DNA from: Clavaria fumosa
Taxonomy: Eukaryota > Basidiomycota > Agaricomycetes > Agaricales > Clavariaceae
Length of the DNA: 64,000 nt
Reading direction: 5' to 3'
Assembly: GCA_951802425.1 (NCBI GenBank)
Contig: OX637796.1
Coordinates: 4,574,162 to 4,638,161, forward strand
In this document: positions 8,807 through 21,428 of the stretch, in pieces
How positions within the stretch are numbered: the stretch's first letter is position 1
Layout of the letters: each line of letters begins with the position of its first letter
Notes under the pieces: generated by a model
Databases searched by the model: none
What the model saw: the letters and a program-made list of their open reading frames with translations, nothing else
What the model was told of the DNA's origin: nothing
Program-made: the position numbers and the translations under genes

Positions 8807-11800
8807 ATGGCAGACCATGTCGCCCCGCCTGTAGCCCAACCTATGAGGCTTGACCTATCTGTTGCCCCCTTTGATGGGCAGAAAAGGAACTTCCGTACAT
8901 TCCTCCGATCCCTTCGCCTCCTGTTTATGGCGAACCCGACTGTCTATGCTGTGGACCTGGTGAAGGTCCTTTTTGCTCTGAGCAAAATTACTGGAGAAGG
9001 ATTCGCTGCAGAGTGGGCGAATATGAAGGCGGAAGAGATCCTGGGTAGTGGCAAGGCCGGAACCTGGGCAGAGTTTGTGGAGGAGATGAAGCGCGCATTC
9101 GACGACCCGAATGACCGTGCGACTGCCCTTGCTGATATTGCAGGGCTGAAACAGGGTGCCACGACAGCACCAGAGTTCTTCGCGAAATTCGAGATGCTGT
9201 CCCGACGGGCGAAGTTGAGTGCAGAGAAGGACTCAGGAATCCTAGTCCATTGGCTGGAGTTGAACCTGAGTAGGAGGTTGGTGGAGAGAATCTATGGTGT
9301 CTCCCCGATGCCAGAGACATATGGAGAATGGAAGGTGCTGGCTGAGAGGCTTGATGCCCAGCAAAGGCGACTGGATGGGATACTCATGGAACGGACACCG
9401 CGACCCACTGTGACCCTACCGCGACCTGCCGTGACCGTTTCGCGACCTCTTGTGACCCCTCTGCTGTGTACTCCAGATGTGGCCATGGCCCGAGGATGGG
9501 CCCCTGCTGATGAGAGATGTTGTTTCCGATGCCACCAGACTGGCCATGCTGTCCGTTTCTGCCCCCTGCCTGATACGCGTCTGCAGGTCCCAAGGGCCCA
9601 AACCCGGGCAGCACCATGTGCCCCCCAAATGGCGGAGGGATATGAGAAAGAGATTGCACGGCTCCGAGCCTGCATAGAGCTGTGTGAGAGAGAGAGGAGG
9701 ACTCCCACTGGGGAGAAGAAGTGTGCCAGCCCCCTTTCCGTCCCTGTGCCTGCTGCAAGTATACCCCAATATACTATCTTGCAGCGGAGACATACCCGAA
9801 TTGGGGCTGAGGTGAAGGAGGAAGTGAGACTGGCAGAGCGCCTAACCAGAGTGCGGCCAGAAGTGCGGAAACATGTGCCACGAGAGCTAGCCATCCAGGT
9901 GCACTTGGAGGCTTTCAGCACTGGCAAAGGGACCACAATGAAGGCCCTTGTTGACTCAGGGTGCACCAACTGCTTCATGGATTTGGAGTGGGCGAAAGGA
10001 GTGGGACTGGAGCCATCTCTCCTGCTGAACCCAATCACCATGTATAATGTGGATGGGACACAGAACAGGGATGGAAAGGTCCGATATGGGATAGAGGTGC
10101 TGGTGAGAGTTGGTGACCACCAGGAGCGGATCCACTTTCTGCTGGGAAAGACCCAGTCCCACAAGGTCATCCTTGGGCATGACTGGCTCAAGCGGCATAA
10201 CCCGGATATCGACTGGCAGAAGGCAGAGCTGAGCCTTACCCGCTGCCCCCCACAGTGTTCCCCATCCCCTCGAGCCCCTGCACCCCTGAAAATGAGTACC
10301 CTTGCATCCACGAGTATTCTGGACACCCGTTTTCCCAACTCTGGCCCTACCCCTGATTGGCCCAGCTGCTACCCTTTGGTGTTTAGTGAAGCAAAGTGGG
10401 ATGAACTTCCCTGCTCCCGACCAGACTTCGATATTAAGATCAAGTTCAAAAAGGACCCTGAGCACCTCTCCTCCAAGCTGTATTCTTTGACACGGCAGGA
10501 GATGGTGGAGATGAACCGTTGGGTGGATGAGCAGCTTGCTTCTGGACGAATCCAGCCCTCGAAATCCCCGTATGCCAGCCCCTTCTTCTTCAAACATGAG
10601 AAGGACAAACTGCGGCCAATCATCGACTACTCGAGGCTGAATGCACACCTGATCAAGGACAAGTACCCCCTCCCCCGCATCTGAGACACAGTGGATGTGC
10701 TTAAAGGAGCGTCGATCTACTCTAAGATTGATGCAAAGGGAGGTTTCCCATCTATGCAGGTCTGGCCCGAGCACCAGCACCGTTGCGCCTTCCTGACACC
10801 CCGTGGACTCTTCGAACCAGCTGTCATGTGGTTTGGACTGCAGAATGCCCCTGCCACCTTCCAACGCTTCATGAACCATGTGTTGAGGGAGGAGATTGCA
10901 GGAGGACATGTGAGGGCCTATGTGGATGATGTCATTGTGTTTGCAGAGGACTTGGCTACACACCGGTACTGGATGGATCGGGTCTTGAGGAAGTTTGGAG
11001 AGAATGGGTTGTGTCTCAAACTCAGTAAATGCGAGTTTGAGAAGAGTGAGATCATCTTCCTGGGGATGAAGATCTCCCACAACAGACTAGAGCATGATCC
11101 GGCCAAGGGTGCGGCAGTCCAAGATTGGCCACGTCCTAAGAATGTGAAGGATGTCCAGAGGTTCAATGGGATGCTGAACTACCTCCGCCGGCACATCCCA
11201 AATCTTTCTGCCCGGGCAAAGCCACTCTTCCGGCTGACTGGGAATGTTCCGTGGAAATGGGAGGAGGAGGAGGAAGCAGCCTTCCGAGATCTCCGCCAGG
11301 CACTCGTATCAGCCCCTGTCTTGGCTCTGCCTCAGGACAAAGGGAGATGGAAGGTAGAGACAGATGCAAGCAATCTGGCAACTGGTGGAGTGCTCTCGCA
11401 GCAGCAGACGGATGGAACCTGGAGAGTTGTTGACTATATCTCCAAGGCCCTCACTGCAGCTGAGAAGAACTACGATGTGTACGACAAGGAGTTCTTGGCT
11501 GTGATTCGGGCACTTCGCGAGTGGCGAGCATACCTCATTGGAGCAGAGGAGATGATCGAGATCTGGACAGACCATGCAAACCTCCAGTACTTCCGGAAGC
11601 CCCAGAAGTTGAAGCCGAGGCAGGTTCGTTGGGTTGGAGAGCTCCAGTGCTTTGACTTTGAGATAAAGTATCGCACTGGCAAGTCGAACACAAAGGCAGA
11701 TGCACTCTCCCGGAGACCGGACTATGGAGAGATGGTGGAGGAGGATGCACCAGTGCAGGTCTTCCCAGAAACGGAAGTCTGTGTGTCATTCACATTGGAA

Positions 11801-12124
11801 ATAGAGATGCTACTCCAGAAAAATAGCACAGTACACACACAGAAGCCAGAGGAGCTTGATGACAAGTGGACACGAGATTGTGCTGGACTCTGGTGAAAGG
11901 GGATAGTCACTTGGGTCCCCCTAGGAGCTTGTGAGGCCGTCCTCAAGTTTGAGCATAACCTCCCTGCTGCTGGACACCCTGGGCCCCAGAAGTTGAGAGT
12001 GGCACTAGTGAAGGGTTATTGGTTGCCAGACATGGTGAAAGATGCAGATCAGTATGCCCAGGGGTGTGAGACCTGCCAGCGGATGAAGCCTGACTGTACC
12101 AAGCATGCTGCCCCACTGCACCCC
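8807..12124 (+). pseudogene. Gag-Pol of element A, one frame, two TGA stops, truncated
   Basis: Gag runs from the ATG at 8807 (about 390 codons), with the retrotransposon Gag helix region (PFDGQKRNFRTFLRSL) and a CCHC knuckle, CFRCHQTGHAVRFC. Aspartic protease has ALVDSGCTNCFMD. RT has [13 protein letters not shown] and the catalytic YVDDVIVF (about 10920). RNase H has ETDASNLATGGVL. The integrase zinc domain has CETCQRMKPDC. All parts lie in a single frame, so Gag-Pol was one polyprotein, as in Tf1. The frame is stopped by a TGA at 10682 (an Arg CGA in copy C) and a TGA at 11894 (Arg CGG in B, Trp TGG in G). Sequence ends in integrase, so it cannot encode a working set. Confidence 0.9.
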
Positions 12125-12251
12125 CACCTTATACACACCTCCAAGGCTGTTTTGGACTTCCATCATGCTTATCCAAACAAGCCTGGACCTCTCAATTCCC
12201 TTTAGACCTTACTCCACTTACTCTGATACCCCAAAATTTTATTTCCTTTCT
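12125..12251. other. Short unassigned sequence between elements A and F
   Basis: This belongs to neither A nor F. Its last five bases, TTTCT (12247-12251), are the left target duplication of F and recur at 38840-38844, so this piece was originally continuous with 38845 onward. Confidence 0.6.
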
Positions 12252-12852
12252 TGTTGTGGTGACATCACGTGACCAGCCCAAGGTCACAATCACATGACCT
12301 GTCACATGATCAAGTGAGTCATGGGACTCACATGACTACTGACTGACAGTACGGCCCATTTGTGTGATGGCGCATCAAGCAGGATGCCATCACCCTGTCA
12401 TTGTAGTGACAGCTGTCGTTGCCCCATCAAATGATCATTCCTATCCCCACCTTGTATCCCTGGACTTACTACGTTACTGCTATCCCATTCCCCTGACACC
12501 CTTATTCCCTCCCCATGGTGGCTTCACATTCCCTCACCTACCCCTTGTACCCCACCAACATCATGACACCGCCCTGATCGTTGCCTGGATATGTTCATTC
12601 CCTCCCTACCATTGTTCCCTTAGAGTGCCTTCCTCAGTTACATTGTATTACACTGTCTCCATGAGACTGAACCTAGTATATATATGTACTTGTAGACTAC
12701 TTGCCTGTATTTTCCTTAGCTTTTGATATTCTCAGACTCTGCACCTTTCTACTTCAAAGTAAGACCAAGTGTCCACTTACCACATGACCTCCATGACCTT
12801 GTTGCGACCTCACCACAACCTTTGGGCTCCCAATTTTGGATCGACCATGACA
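12252..12852 (+). repeat. 5' LTR of element F (601 bp)
   Basis: It starts TGTTGTGG and ends GACCATGACA. It contains ATCACGTGACC, AATCACATGACC, GTCACATGATC and ACTCACATGACT motifs in the first 100 bp, and a TATATATATG box at about 12677. The partner LTR is 37521-38839, interrupted by J. Confidence 0.92.
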
Positions 12853-12866
12853 TAATATCAAAAGCT
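12718..12866 (+). promoter_or_regulatory. Self-primer pair of element F
   Basis: AGCTTTTGATATT at 12718-12730, 41 nt after the start of the TATA box, is the perfect 13-nt complement of AATATCAAAAGCT at 12854-12866, one nt beyond the LTR end. The sequence is unrelated to that of families A and B, but the arrangement is the same. Confidence 0.8.
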
Positions 12867-13674
12867 CACCCTGCCTCTTGTCCCAACTCAGTGTCTGCAA
12901 CACTCTGACATCAATGAACGGCACCCACCACACCTTGCCCAGCCAGCCTAAAGTACTTGGAGCCATGACCCTCGCTATATCGACAAACTGGATTCCCAAT
13001 CTTTGTGACAGAAACATCTCCCCGAACTGCTAGGACTTACTGACAGACAGAAAGCACATCGACACTACACATTGCGCCTCATCGACATCGACACACCGAA
13101 TGCCCCACTTACTCGTTGCCACACTCCAAGAGGAAGGGACCCATGGAGCACCGTATATTGCTCTTCAGAAAGACACTTCCTGAAACCAAGCCTCTGGACC
13201 TCACAAGAGATCTGTGAGCAGAGACAATTCCCAAACTACACCCCTGACGAATTCCCTGAGCTACTCACCCTTGCCCTAAATCAAGAAATTATCCCTCAGA
13301 CCATAGAAGGTCTAACGGTTGAAGACATCGAAAATGTTGAGTCCCCGCCGAGAACACCCTTGCCCGCTCCTTCCACACAACACCCTACCTACACTGATGC
13401 CTCAGTTCAGACCGATGCCCCTGAGCCCGAACCCAGAACCAACCATCTCCTACAAGCATGCACATCCAACACATGGCTCATCATCAACACCAGTCGCCAC
13501 CCACCCCAACTTGTCTCCTGGGCGCCCATCAACCCCCGAGTCTACCCTAGTGCCTGGCCTCGGCCTACTTCAGATATCGGACGAAGTCTTCAGGACACCC
13601 TCAACCAGCCCTGCATGCTCACTGCCCACTGCGACCCTTGCCCTCCCCATACCATCCCCACCTCGGAGCCCCTC

Positions 13675-13979
13675 TGTCAGACTTAGTCTCACTGTTCACA
13701 CAACTTAACGTAAGGTCGATGATGACGATACTAACATAAGGGGAAAAGGGTACAAGTAAGAAAACGACGTGGTATATATAGCGAACGCTTCGGGAGTTGC
13801 CGGCGTTCCCACGCTCGGACCCTGTGCGTCACGTGATGCGTCCAGGCCCAGGTCACGTGATTTTCCCATTATGTAATCCACCACCCATTTGGGTCACGTG
13901 ACTCGTCTGCAAACTTCCCGCAACTCTTTTGCGATCCTTTCTTGGCCTTTCCAACCTGCTTATGTAAGCGATCCTGACA
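13675..13979 (-). repeat. 3' LTR of element B (305 bp)
   Basis: It starts TGTCAGACTTAG on the plus strand and ends CGATCCTGACA. It carries GTCACGTGATGCG, GTCACGTGATTT and GTCACGTGACTC motifs (about 13827-13905) and a TATATATA box. Confidence 0.93.
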
Positions 13980-13990
13980 TCACCCCCCTC

Positions 13991-16900
13991 TTAAGGCTGG
14001 GTGTCTCGACCTGCCAACTTTGCCTTGTCAGGGTATTGCTGGAAGAAGTCCCGGAGCAACAGTGCAACGTTAGTGAGGTTGCGACGAGGTTCCCAGGTGT
14101 TCTCCTCTGCAGGGTATCCTAACCACTTCACCAAATACTCCACTCCCCGTCCAACCTTCTTGACATCAAGAATTTCCTCCACCTCATACTCCAAGTGGTC
14201 GTCGTCAATCGTGGGGGGTGGGGGTGGAGGCAAGTTCTGGGAAGGGAATGAGGGAGCAATATACAGGGTGAGTAGCAACTCATTGAAAACCCAGTGAATG
14301 CACCATGCTCGGGGGAGCTTGAGTCGGTATGCTGCTGGTCCAACCTTCTCTTCGATAGTGAAGGGTCCAGCCCACTTGTTGTCAAGCTTCTTGGATGGTT
14401 GATCCATTTTCAGGTTCCAGGTATCCAGCCAGACTAAGTCCCCCTTTGAGTATTCACGACTCGGGTGCTTTCCTTTATCATAGCTAGCCTTCATCGCATC
14501 TGCCGCCTTCCCCATTGCATCCCTGGCTGCTCTTCGGGATTCCGTGAGCTTGGCCATCCACTTGTCTGCTGCAGGGTTCACTTCAGAGGGCGGCCGGATA
14601 CCACCATTCCAAGGGTGCTGGCCATACTCCAGATAGAAAGGTGTGAATCCGGTGGCTGAGTGCTCACGGTTATTGAGCGCGAATTCGGCTGTGGATAGCC
14701 ACTCTGCCCAATCATCCTGCAGATGGTCAACATAGGCCTGGAGATACACTTCAACCTCCTGATTGACCCGCTCTGTCTGTCCATCTGTTTGTGGGTGGAA
14801 GGCAGTGCTCAGGTTCGCCTTAACTCCAATCATCCCATAGAACTCCCTCATGAATCTGGACACGAATTGGGTTCCCCGGTCACTCACAACTTTCTGCGGG
14901 ACTCCATGGTCGCGGAAGACCTGGTCTCGAAGGATCTGAGCAGCACCAAGTCCCGTGAAGTCAAGGCCAATGGCTTCGATGAGAGTTCGTTTTGTAAACT
15001 TGTCGACAATGACAAGGATCGCATTGTGACCACGTGAGAGGGGGAAAGGCCCAACAATGTCCCAAGAGATGACTGCCCAGGGGCTCTCAGGGACAGGGTG
15101 CGGATGGAGCAGAGCAGCGCGCCTGGTATGATCAGGCTTGATTCGTTGGCATGTCTCGCATACTGATTGGAATCCTTCACCATGCCCACCCACCAGTAGG
15201 ACCTCAGCAGAGCCGCCCTCAGTTTCCGTGGACCAGGGTGCCCTGCGATGGGGAGGTCATGCTCAAAGGTGAGCACTGCCTCACGTGCTTCTGGGGGCAC
15301 CCAAGTGATTTCTGCCTTCCGCCAGAGTCCCATCTGATCTCTCGTCCACTCATCATCAAGCTCCTCCGGCTTCTGCACATATACCGCGCTGTTTTTCTGG
15401 AGTAGCGTCTCCATCTCCGATGTGAACGATGTCCAGGTCTCAGCCTCTGGGAAGACCTGTACTGGTGCATCCTCCTCCACCATCTCTCCATAATCTGGCC
15501 TCCGTGAGAGTGCATCAGCTTTCGTGTTTGACTTCCCAGTACAGTACTTGATCTTGAAGTCAAAGCACTGGAGCTCTCCAACCCAACAGACCTGCCTTGG
15601 TTTCAACTTCTGGGGCTTCCGGAAGTACTGGAGGTTAGCATGGTCCATCCAGATTTTGATAGTCTCTTCCACCCCAATCAGGTAAGCCTGCCACTTGCGT
15701 AGTGCCCGGATTACAGCCAGGAACTCCTTGTCATACACGTCATAATTCTTCTCAGCTGCAGTGAGGGCCTTGGAGATATAGTCTACAACTCTCCAAGTCC
15801 CATCCACCTGCTGCTGCGAGAGAACTCCTCCAGTCGCCAAGTTGCTTGCATCTGTTTCTACCTTCCATCTCCCTTTGTCTTGTGGCAGAGCCAAGACCGG
15901 GGCTGATACTAGTGCCAGGCGGAGATCTTGGAAGGCTGCTTCCTCCTCCTCCTCCCATCTCCACGGGACTTTCCCTGTCAGCCGGAAGAGTGGTTTTGCC
16001 CAGGCAGAGAGGTTCGGGATGTGCCGGCGGAGGTAGTTCAGCATCCCGTTGAATCTTTGTACCTCTTTCACATTCTTCGGTCTGGGCCAGTTACGGATCG
16101 CCGCACCTTTAGCTGGGTCATGCTCTAGATGGTTGTGGGAGATCTTCATCCCCAGGAAGAAAACCTCACTCTTCTCGAACTCGCACTTGCTGAGTCTGAG
16201 ACACAGGCCATTCTCCCCAAACTTCTTCAAGACCCAATCCATCCAATACCAATGTGTAGCCAAATCCTCTGCAAACACAATAACATCATCGACATAGGCT
16301 CGGACATGCCCCCCTGCAATCTCTTCCCTCAACACATGGTTCATGAAGCGCTGGAAGGTTGCAGGCGCATTCTGCAGCCCAAACCACATAACTGCTGGTT
16401 TGAAGAGTCCACGAGGCGTTAGGAAAGCACAGCGGTGCTGATGTTCTGGCCAGACCTGCATCGATGGGAAACCTCCCTTTGCATCAATCTTGGAATAGAT
16501 GGTCGCCCCCTTTAACACATCCACAGTGTCTCATATGAGGGGGAGGGGGTACTTGTCTTTGATTAGATACAAGTTCAGCCTAGAGTAATCGATAATCGGC
16601 CGCAGCTTGTCCTTCTCACGTTTGAAGAAGAAGGGGCTCGCATACGGGGACTTCGAAGGTCGGATTCATCCAGAAGCTAGCTGCTCATCCACCCAGCGAT
16701 TCATTTCCACCATCTCTTCTCGCGTCAGAGAGTATAGCTTAGAGGAGAGGTGTCCAGGGTCTGTTTTAAACTCGATTTTGATATCAAAGTCAGGGCAGGA
16801 GTGGGGGAGCTCATCCCACTTTGCTTCACTAAAAACCAAAGGGTAGCGGCTGGGCCAATCAGGGGTAGGGCCAGTGTTGGGAAAATGGGTGTCCAGGATA

Positions 16901-18210
16901 CTGGCCGAGGCCAGGGTACTTGCTTTTGGTGGAACTGAGGGTCGAACAGGGGACTGGTGGCTGTGTGGGGAGGGGGCACAGGTGTTGGGGCAGCGGGTGA
17001 GCCTTACTTCAGCTTTCACCCAGTCAATCTCTGGATTATGTTGCTTTAGCCAATCATGCCCAAGGATCACCGTGTGGGACTGGGTCTTCCCTAGCAGGAA
17101 GTGGATCCGCTCCTGGTGGTCGCCAACCGTCACAAGCAGCTCCATCCCATACCAGATCTTACCATCTCTGTTCTGTGTTCCATCCACATTATACATGGTG
17201 ATTGGATTCAGCAAGGGAGATGGTTCCAATCCCACTTTTTTCGCCCACTCCAAGTCCATAAAGCAGTTGGTGCAGCCTGAGTCGACAAGGGCTTTTGTAG
17301 TTGCCCCTTTGCCAGTGCTGAGAGCCTCCAGGTGCACCTGGATGGAGAGCTCTTGGGGCATACGCAATAGGGTGTCCTTCAGCACCTCTGTAAGGCGCTT
17401 TGTTGGCTCCACTTTGCTGCTAGTCCCCTTTTCTCTTTTCAGTATTTCACTCTTAGCGGTTTCCGTTTCCGCTTTGTCCTTCTCCTCAGCCTCAATTCGG
17501 GTATGTCTCTGCTGCAAGATTGTATATTTGGGTATACTCACTGCGGACACAGGGACGAAGGGGGGCTGGGGTGACTGGGGGAGGGGTCGGCTGGCTATGG
17601 GCAGAGCTGGGCGGACGGAATTCTGCTGCGTGATGACTCCATCAAGGCGGTGCTGCTGGGCATCAAGTTTTTCTGCTAGTGCCTTCCACTCCACATAGGT
17701 CTCGGGCATCGGTGAGACGCTATAGATCTTCCCCACCAATCTCCTACTCAGGTTCAACTCTAGCCAGTGAACCAAGATATCCGAATCAGCTGCCTCGGCC
17801 ATTCCTGCTCGGCGGAACAGTGTCTCGAACTTTGCAAAGAACTCTGGGGCTGTCGCAGAGGCCTGTTTCAGCCTCGCAATGTCTGCGAGGGCAGTCACAT
17901 GGTCATTCGGGTCATCAGGTGCCCGTTTCATCTCCTCCACGAAGTCTACCCAGGATCCAGCCTCATCATTTCCCAGGATCTCTTCTCCTTTCATATTTGC
18001 CCACTCAGCAGCAAACCCATCCCCAGTGATCTTGCTGAGGGTGTAGAGGACCTTTGCTGGGTCCGTGGCATAGATAACCAGATTCGCCATAAACTGGAGG
18101 CGAAGCGAATGGAGGAATGTGCGGAAATTCTTTTTCTGCCCATTGAAGGGGGCAACAGATAAGTCAAGCCTCATTGGTTGGGCTGCAGGTGGGGCGACGT
18201 GGTCAGCCAT
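13991..18210 (-). pseudogene. Gag-Pol of element B, few lesions
   Basis: Reading from the ATG at 18210: Gag (PFNGQKKNFRTFLHSL), protease (ALVDSGCTNCFMD), RT (about 16130-16800, YVDDVIVF), RNase H (ETDASNLATGG), integrase (SWDIVGPFPLS, VVSDRGTQFVS, TERVNQEVE as the D,D,E set) and a C-terminal chromodomain (LEYEVEEILDVKK, EYLVKWLGYPAEENTWEP), stop at 13991. Unlike A, C and D, no CCHC knuckle is seen in Gag; the segment between Gag helices and protease is shorter. Lesions: TGA in RT near 16664 and TGA near 16531, both at codons that read CGA (Arg) in a sister copy, and a frameshift near 15150 between the integrase zinc domain and core. Otherwise open throughout. Confidence 0.9.
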
Positions 18211-18851
18211 CACAGACCCTGGTGGTGGTGATGGGGTTTCGGGGACGTCAGTAACGGGGGAATCGGGGGGGAGCTGGGCTTGACCCAGTCTCGGACGCAG
18301 ACACTGTAAATAAAATTCCGGGCCTCGGGCACTCAGGATTTCTTCGATCTCTTAGCAGTCCTGTCCTCTCAGGCTGCTCTCTATGTATCTAGGTACTTAT
18401 AGAACTCTTATTCTATAAAACTTGTTGCTAGTGTGGGGCCTGAATGGTGTCCCAGGTGGTCACTCCACAACTCCTAGTGAGTTGCCCGTGTGCCCTTCTG
18501 ACAATGGTCACAGAGCAAGGGCCCTGTCCACTGGACCAGGAAACTACAGAAAAACTATGTATAGGGCCTTTCCATGCCCTGTACACTACACAATTCACTG
18601 GTACGTAGCTGTAAAGCAAAGTTCCGGGCCTTTGGCACTCGGTGTCTCTTGGGGAGGGTCACAGTAGACTTCCTCTGGGTCTGGTCACGTGTATCTACAC
18701 ACAGTAAAAATTTCACACAGTTCTGTTGCACACCGTGGGCAGGGTAAAGAGAAAGAGGATGAGGGGGATAAGCTGTCACAGAGTGTGACAGTTTGAGATA
18801 GGGGTCCAGGCTAGCCGGGTTAGGACACAGGGCTAGGGCGGACAGGGGTGG

Positions 18852-18926
18852 ATGTTAGTATTGTGTCAGACTTAGTCTCACGGTTCACACAACTTAACGT
18901 AAGGTCGATGATGATGATACTAACAT
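18852..18926 (-). promoter_or_regulatory. Self-primer pair of element B
   Basis: In the element's sense, ATGTTAGTAT inside the 5' LTR (plus 18917-18926) complements ATACTAACAT just outside it (plus 18852-18861), 10 nt, two nt beyond the LTR. Compared with family A the third base of the LTR copy is G instead of C, and the outer copy changes in step, a compensating pair. Confidence 0.78.
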
Positions 18927-19168
18927 AAGGGGAAAAGGGTACAAGTAAGAAAACGACATGGTATATATAGTGAACGCTTCGGGAGTTGCCGGCATTTCCA
19001 CGCTCGGACCCCGTGCGTCACGTGATGCGTCCAGGCCCGGGTCATGTGATTTTCCCATTATGTAATCCACCACCCGTTTGGGTCATGTGACTCATCCGCA
19101 AACTTCCCGCAACTCTTTTGCGATCCTTTCTTGGCCTTTCCAACCTGCTTATGTAAGCGATCCTGACA
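18864..19168 (-). repeat. 5' LTR of element B (305 bp)
   Basis: Same ends and length as 13675-13979. In this copy several CACGTG cores have become CATGTG, and other CpG sites show TG or CA. Confidence 0.93.
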
Positions 19169-20349
19169 CCCTCTCCCCCTCATCAGTCTCATCAGTCTCC
19201 TCCATCTCCTTCTCCTCAGATTCCATGGAACTCCCAGACATTGATGACAAAGTATTTGGATACGATGTCTAGCAGACTTTCCCTCGCCCCCTTCAATGGG
19301 GATAAATGCACTTACCAGACCTTCATCCAGCAACTCAACACTATTTTCCTCTCAGATGGGGAACAATTCATTATGGACATAAAAAAGGTCTTGTTCTCCT
19401 TGAATCAAATGTGCGGAGGTTATGCCAAGGAATGGGCGAACTCTGTGGTCAAAAGGATAGTCATGAACCCCGCCTCCTGCCCCACCTGGGTCGCCTTCAG
19501 GGCAAGACTAGACGCCAAGTTCGCTAACTTGGTAGAGAAAGAAAGCGCCTATTTGAAGCTTGGAAAGATCAAGTGACCAGTCAATGAGTTCCTAACAGAA
19601 TTTGACCAGCTGGTCGCAAAGGCCGAACTTTCGGAGGAAACTCACAGAGACCTCCTCATCACCCTCCTCAAACCCACCCTCAACTTCGCCATAACTGACC
19701 ATATATGCCAGTGCCTCACTTCCCCCCAACTACTCTGCCTGGAAGAGGAAGGCTATCACCATCGACATGATGCTCGAACATCGTGGTGCCATGCACCCTG
19801 CCCGGACCATCATCTATGTCAAACCTCCCAATCGCCCGCCCCCGCGACCTTCCGCACCCCCTCAACACGATCCTAATGCGATGCAAGTCGACCGCATCCT
19901 TTCCCATGGCGACTGCTACAACTGCCACAAGCCTGGACACCTTGTGAGGAACTGTCCCGAACCTCACTGAATCCCATGAGTCACCCACTTGGAAGTCCAC
20001 ATGACCGACACTGTTATGCCTAATGTCCCCGATGAGCTTGAAGCCCTGGTGGCTCAACTCTGCAACATGGTTGAGATCCAAGCAAGGAGCTTGAGGCATT
20101 AAAAGCATTGCAGAAGGATTTTGTAGAAGGCAAGGAATGAAAAGAGCTGCCTCCCTGCCTGAGTCATCCCCCTCCCCCTCCCCCTCTGTACTATCTACCG
20201 TGACCAATACCACTTCTGATTCTTCACCCTCTCTGCTCTTGAGGTCTGTAAAGATCCAGGGGAGTCCCAAGACCTCCCAACTCGAGTTCTGAGTAAAAGT
20301 CTCTCACCCCACCAACCCTCTGTGATTCACCACCGCATAAACCCTCATC

Positions 20350-21428
20350 AATAGTGGTGCTACTTCCTCTGTCATGGACGCCTCCTTTCCCAAACAAAAT
20401 CATTTTCCCCACATCCCCCTGAAACAGCTTATGGCCACTCATAATGCAGATGGAACCATGAACTCTTTAGGGATGATTACACACATGGTCAAGGTCATGA
20501 TCAAATTTGGACATGGACATCGCAAGGTTATAGAGTGCTATGTGGGTAACTATAGTACCTTCGACCTCACCCTCAGCGACAATTGGCTCCGGAAACACAA
20601 CCCCCTCATTGACTGGCAAAAGAGGACAATGGAATTCCATTGATGTAAGGACTGCGCCTGCTCCATTGTTCGTTCCGTCGCCGCCACTCCACCCGATTGG
20701 CCCACGATTTTCCTGCGAGTATTTGGAGAGGAATACTACAATTGTCTACCCCCACACCATCTTGATATCAACATAGATATCAAGCTGACCCCTGGTTCCT
20801 GGCCTTACTGCTCCTCAATCTACCCAATCCCGAAAGCCTATCACAAGGAACTTTGTAAATGGCTCAATGAAAACCTTGCGACTGGACGTATCTTCCCTAC
20901 GCAATCCCCCTGGGCTTCCCCATTGTTTTTCAAGAATGAAGGGGACAAGCTCCACCCAGTGGTTGACTACCATGAATTGAACAAGGTCACAGAGAAGATC
21001 GCTTACCCGCTCCCGCTCATTCAAAATATCTACGATTGCCTTCGGAAGTTCAAGTACTATAACAAGATTGACATCTGAATTGGGTTTAACAATATCTGCA
21101 TGTTGATGGAAACCGAGCGACTCCTGGCCTTTATTTGCGAATTCAGACAATTTGCTTACAGGGTAATGCCTTTCGGAGTGTCTAATGGACCGGCTATCTT
21201 CCAGGGATTCATGGACAAGATCTTCTCAAGACTTGTTGTGACTGGACAAGTATTTGTCTACATCGACAATATCCTGATCACTTCCAATTCCCTAGACAAG
21301 CTTCACGACCTTATGAGACAAGTTTTCTGAGTCCTCAAGGAGAACCACCTCACAGTCAAGCCCTTGAAGTGCGAATTCGAGTGAATGCAAGTCCTCTTCC
21401 TCAGAAACCTAGTCTCCCAGGGATCTAT
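20350..21428 (+). pseudogene. Element F pol, first part (protease and RT)
   Basis: A protease remnant reads INSGATSSVMD (about 20348), with Asn where the catalytic Asp is expected. RT follows in several broken frames (LHPVVDYHELN, YRVMPFGVSNGPAIF). The active-site box reads YIDNILITSN (about 21258), so the second catalytic Asp is replaced by Asn, a single G-to-A change. The frame is stopped at about 21076 and 21328, and the element is cut at 21428 by the LTR of G. These changes mean F cannot make a working RT. Confidence 0.8.

Larger units (their letters stand above)
7944..12124 (+). mobile_element. Gypsy chromovirus, family A, copy A (3'-truncated)
   Basis: This holds a 289-bp 5' LTR, an untranslated leader, and a single-frame gag-protease-RT-RNase H-integrase region. 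It ends in the zinc-binding part of integrase at about 12124, where similarity to the complete copies C and D stops. The catalytic integrase core, chromodomain and 3' LTR are missing, so a target duplication cannot be tested. Its left flank is the pol fragment 7259-7943. Confidence 0.88.
13675..19168 (-). mobile_element. Element B: near-complete gypsy chromovirus, family B (5494 bp)
   Basis: Two 305-bp LTRs (13675-13979 and 18864-19168), each with perfect TGTCAG...CTGACA ends, bound a full gag-pol region on the minus strand. The flanks are CCCTC at 13670-13674 and 19169-19173, a clean 5-bp target duplication inside F gag. The LTR pair differs at about a dozen sites, nearly all C/T or G/A transitions at CpG-type positions. 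Only a few lesions interrupt the coding region, so it is younger than F. Confidence 0.94.
13072..19970 (+). pseudogene. Gag of element F, split by element B
   Basis: The first part (13072-13674) encodes Pro/Thr-rich sequence. One reading frame from 13319 runs to the insertion of B and, once B and one CCCTC copy are set aside, continues without a stop from 19174 to 19576. There it encodes the Gag helix region (SRLSLAPFNGDKCTYQTF, YAKEWANS). A TGA at 19574 and at least one later frame change follow. A CCHC knuckle, CYNCHKPGHLVRNC, lies at about 19913-19954. Two overlapping frames are open between about 13319 and 13670, so a frameshift lies there too. F Gag is a decayed relative of fungal chromovirus Gag. 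Confidence 0.75.

Noticed and set aside
9292..10338. 348-codon minus-strand frame across element A gag/protease
   Set aside because: It is the antisense shadow of a real Gag-Pol frame; similar shadows appear at the same place in C, D, B and G and lack any family marks.
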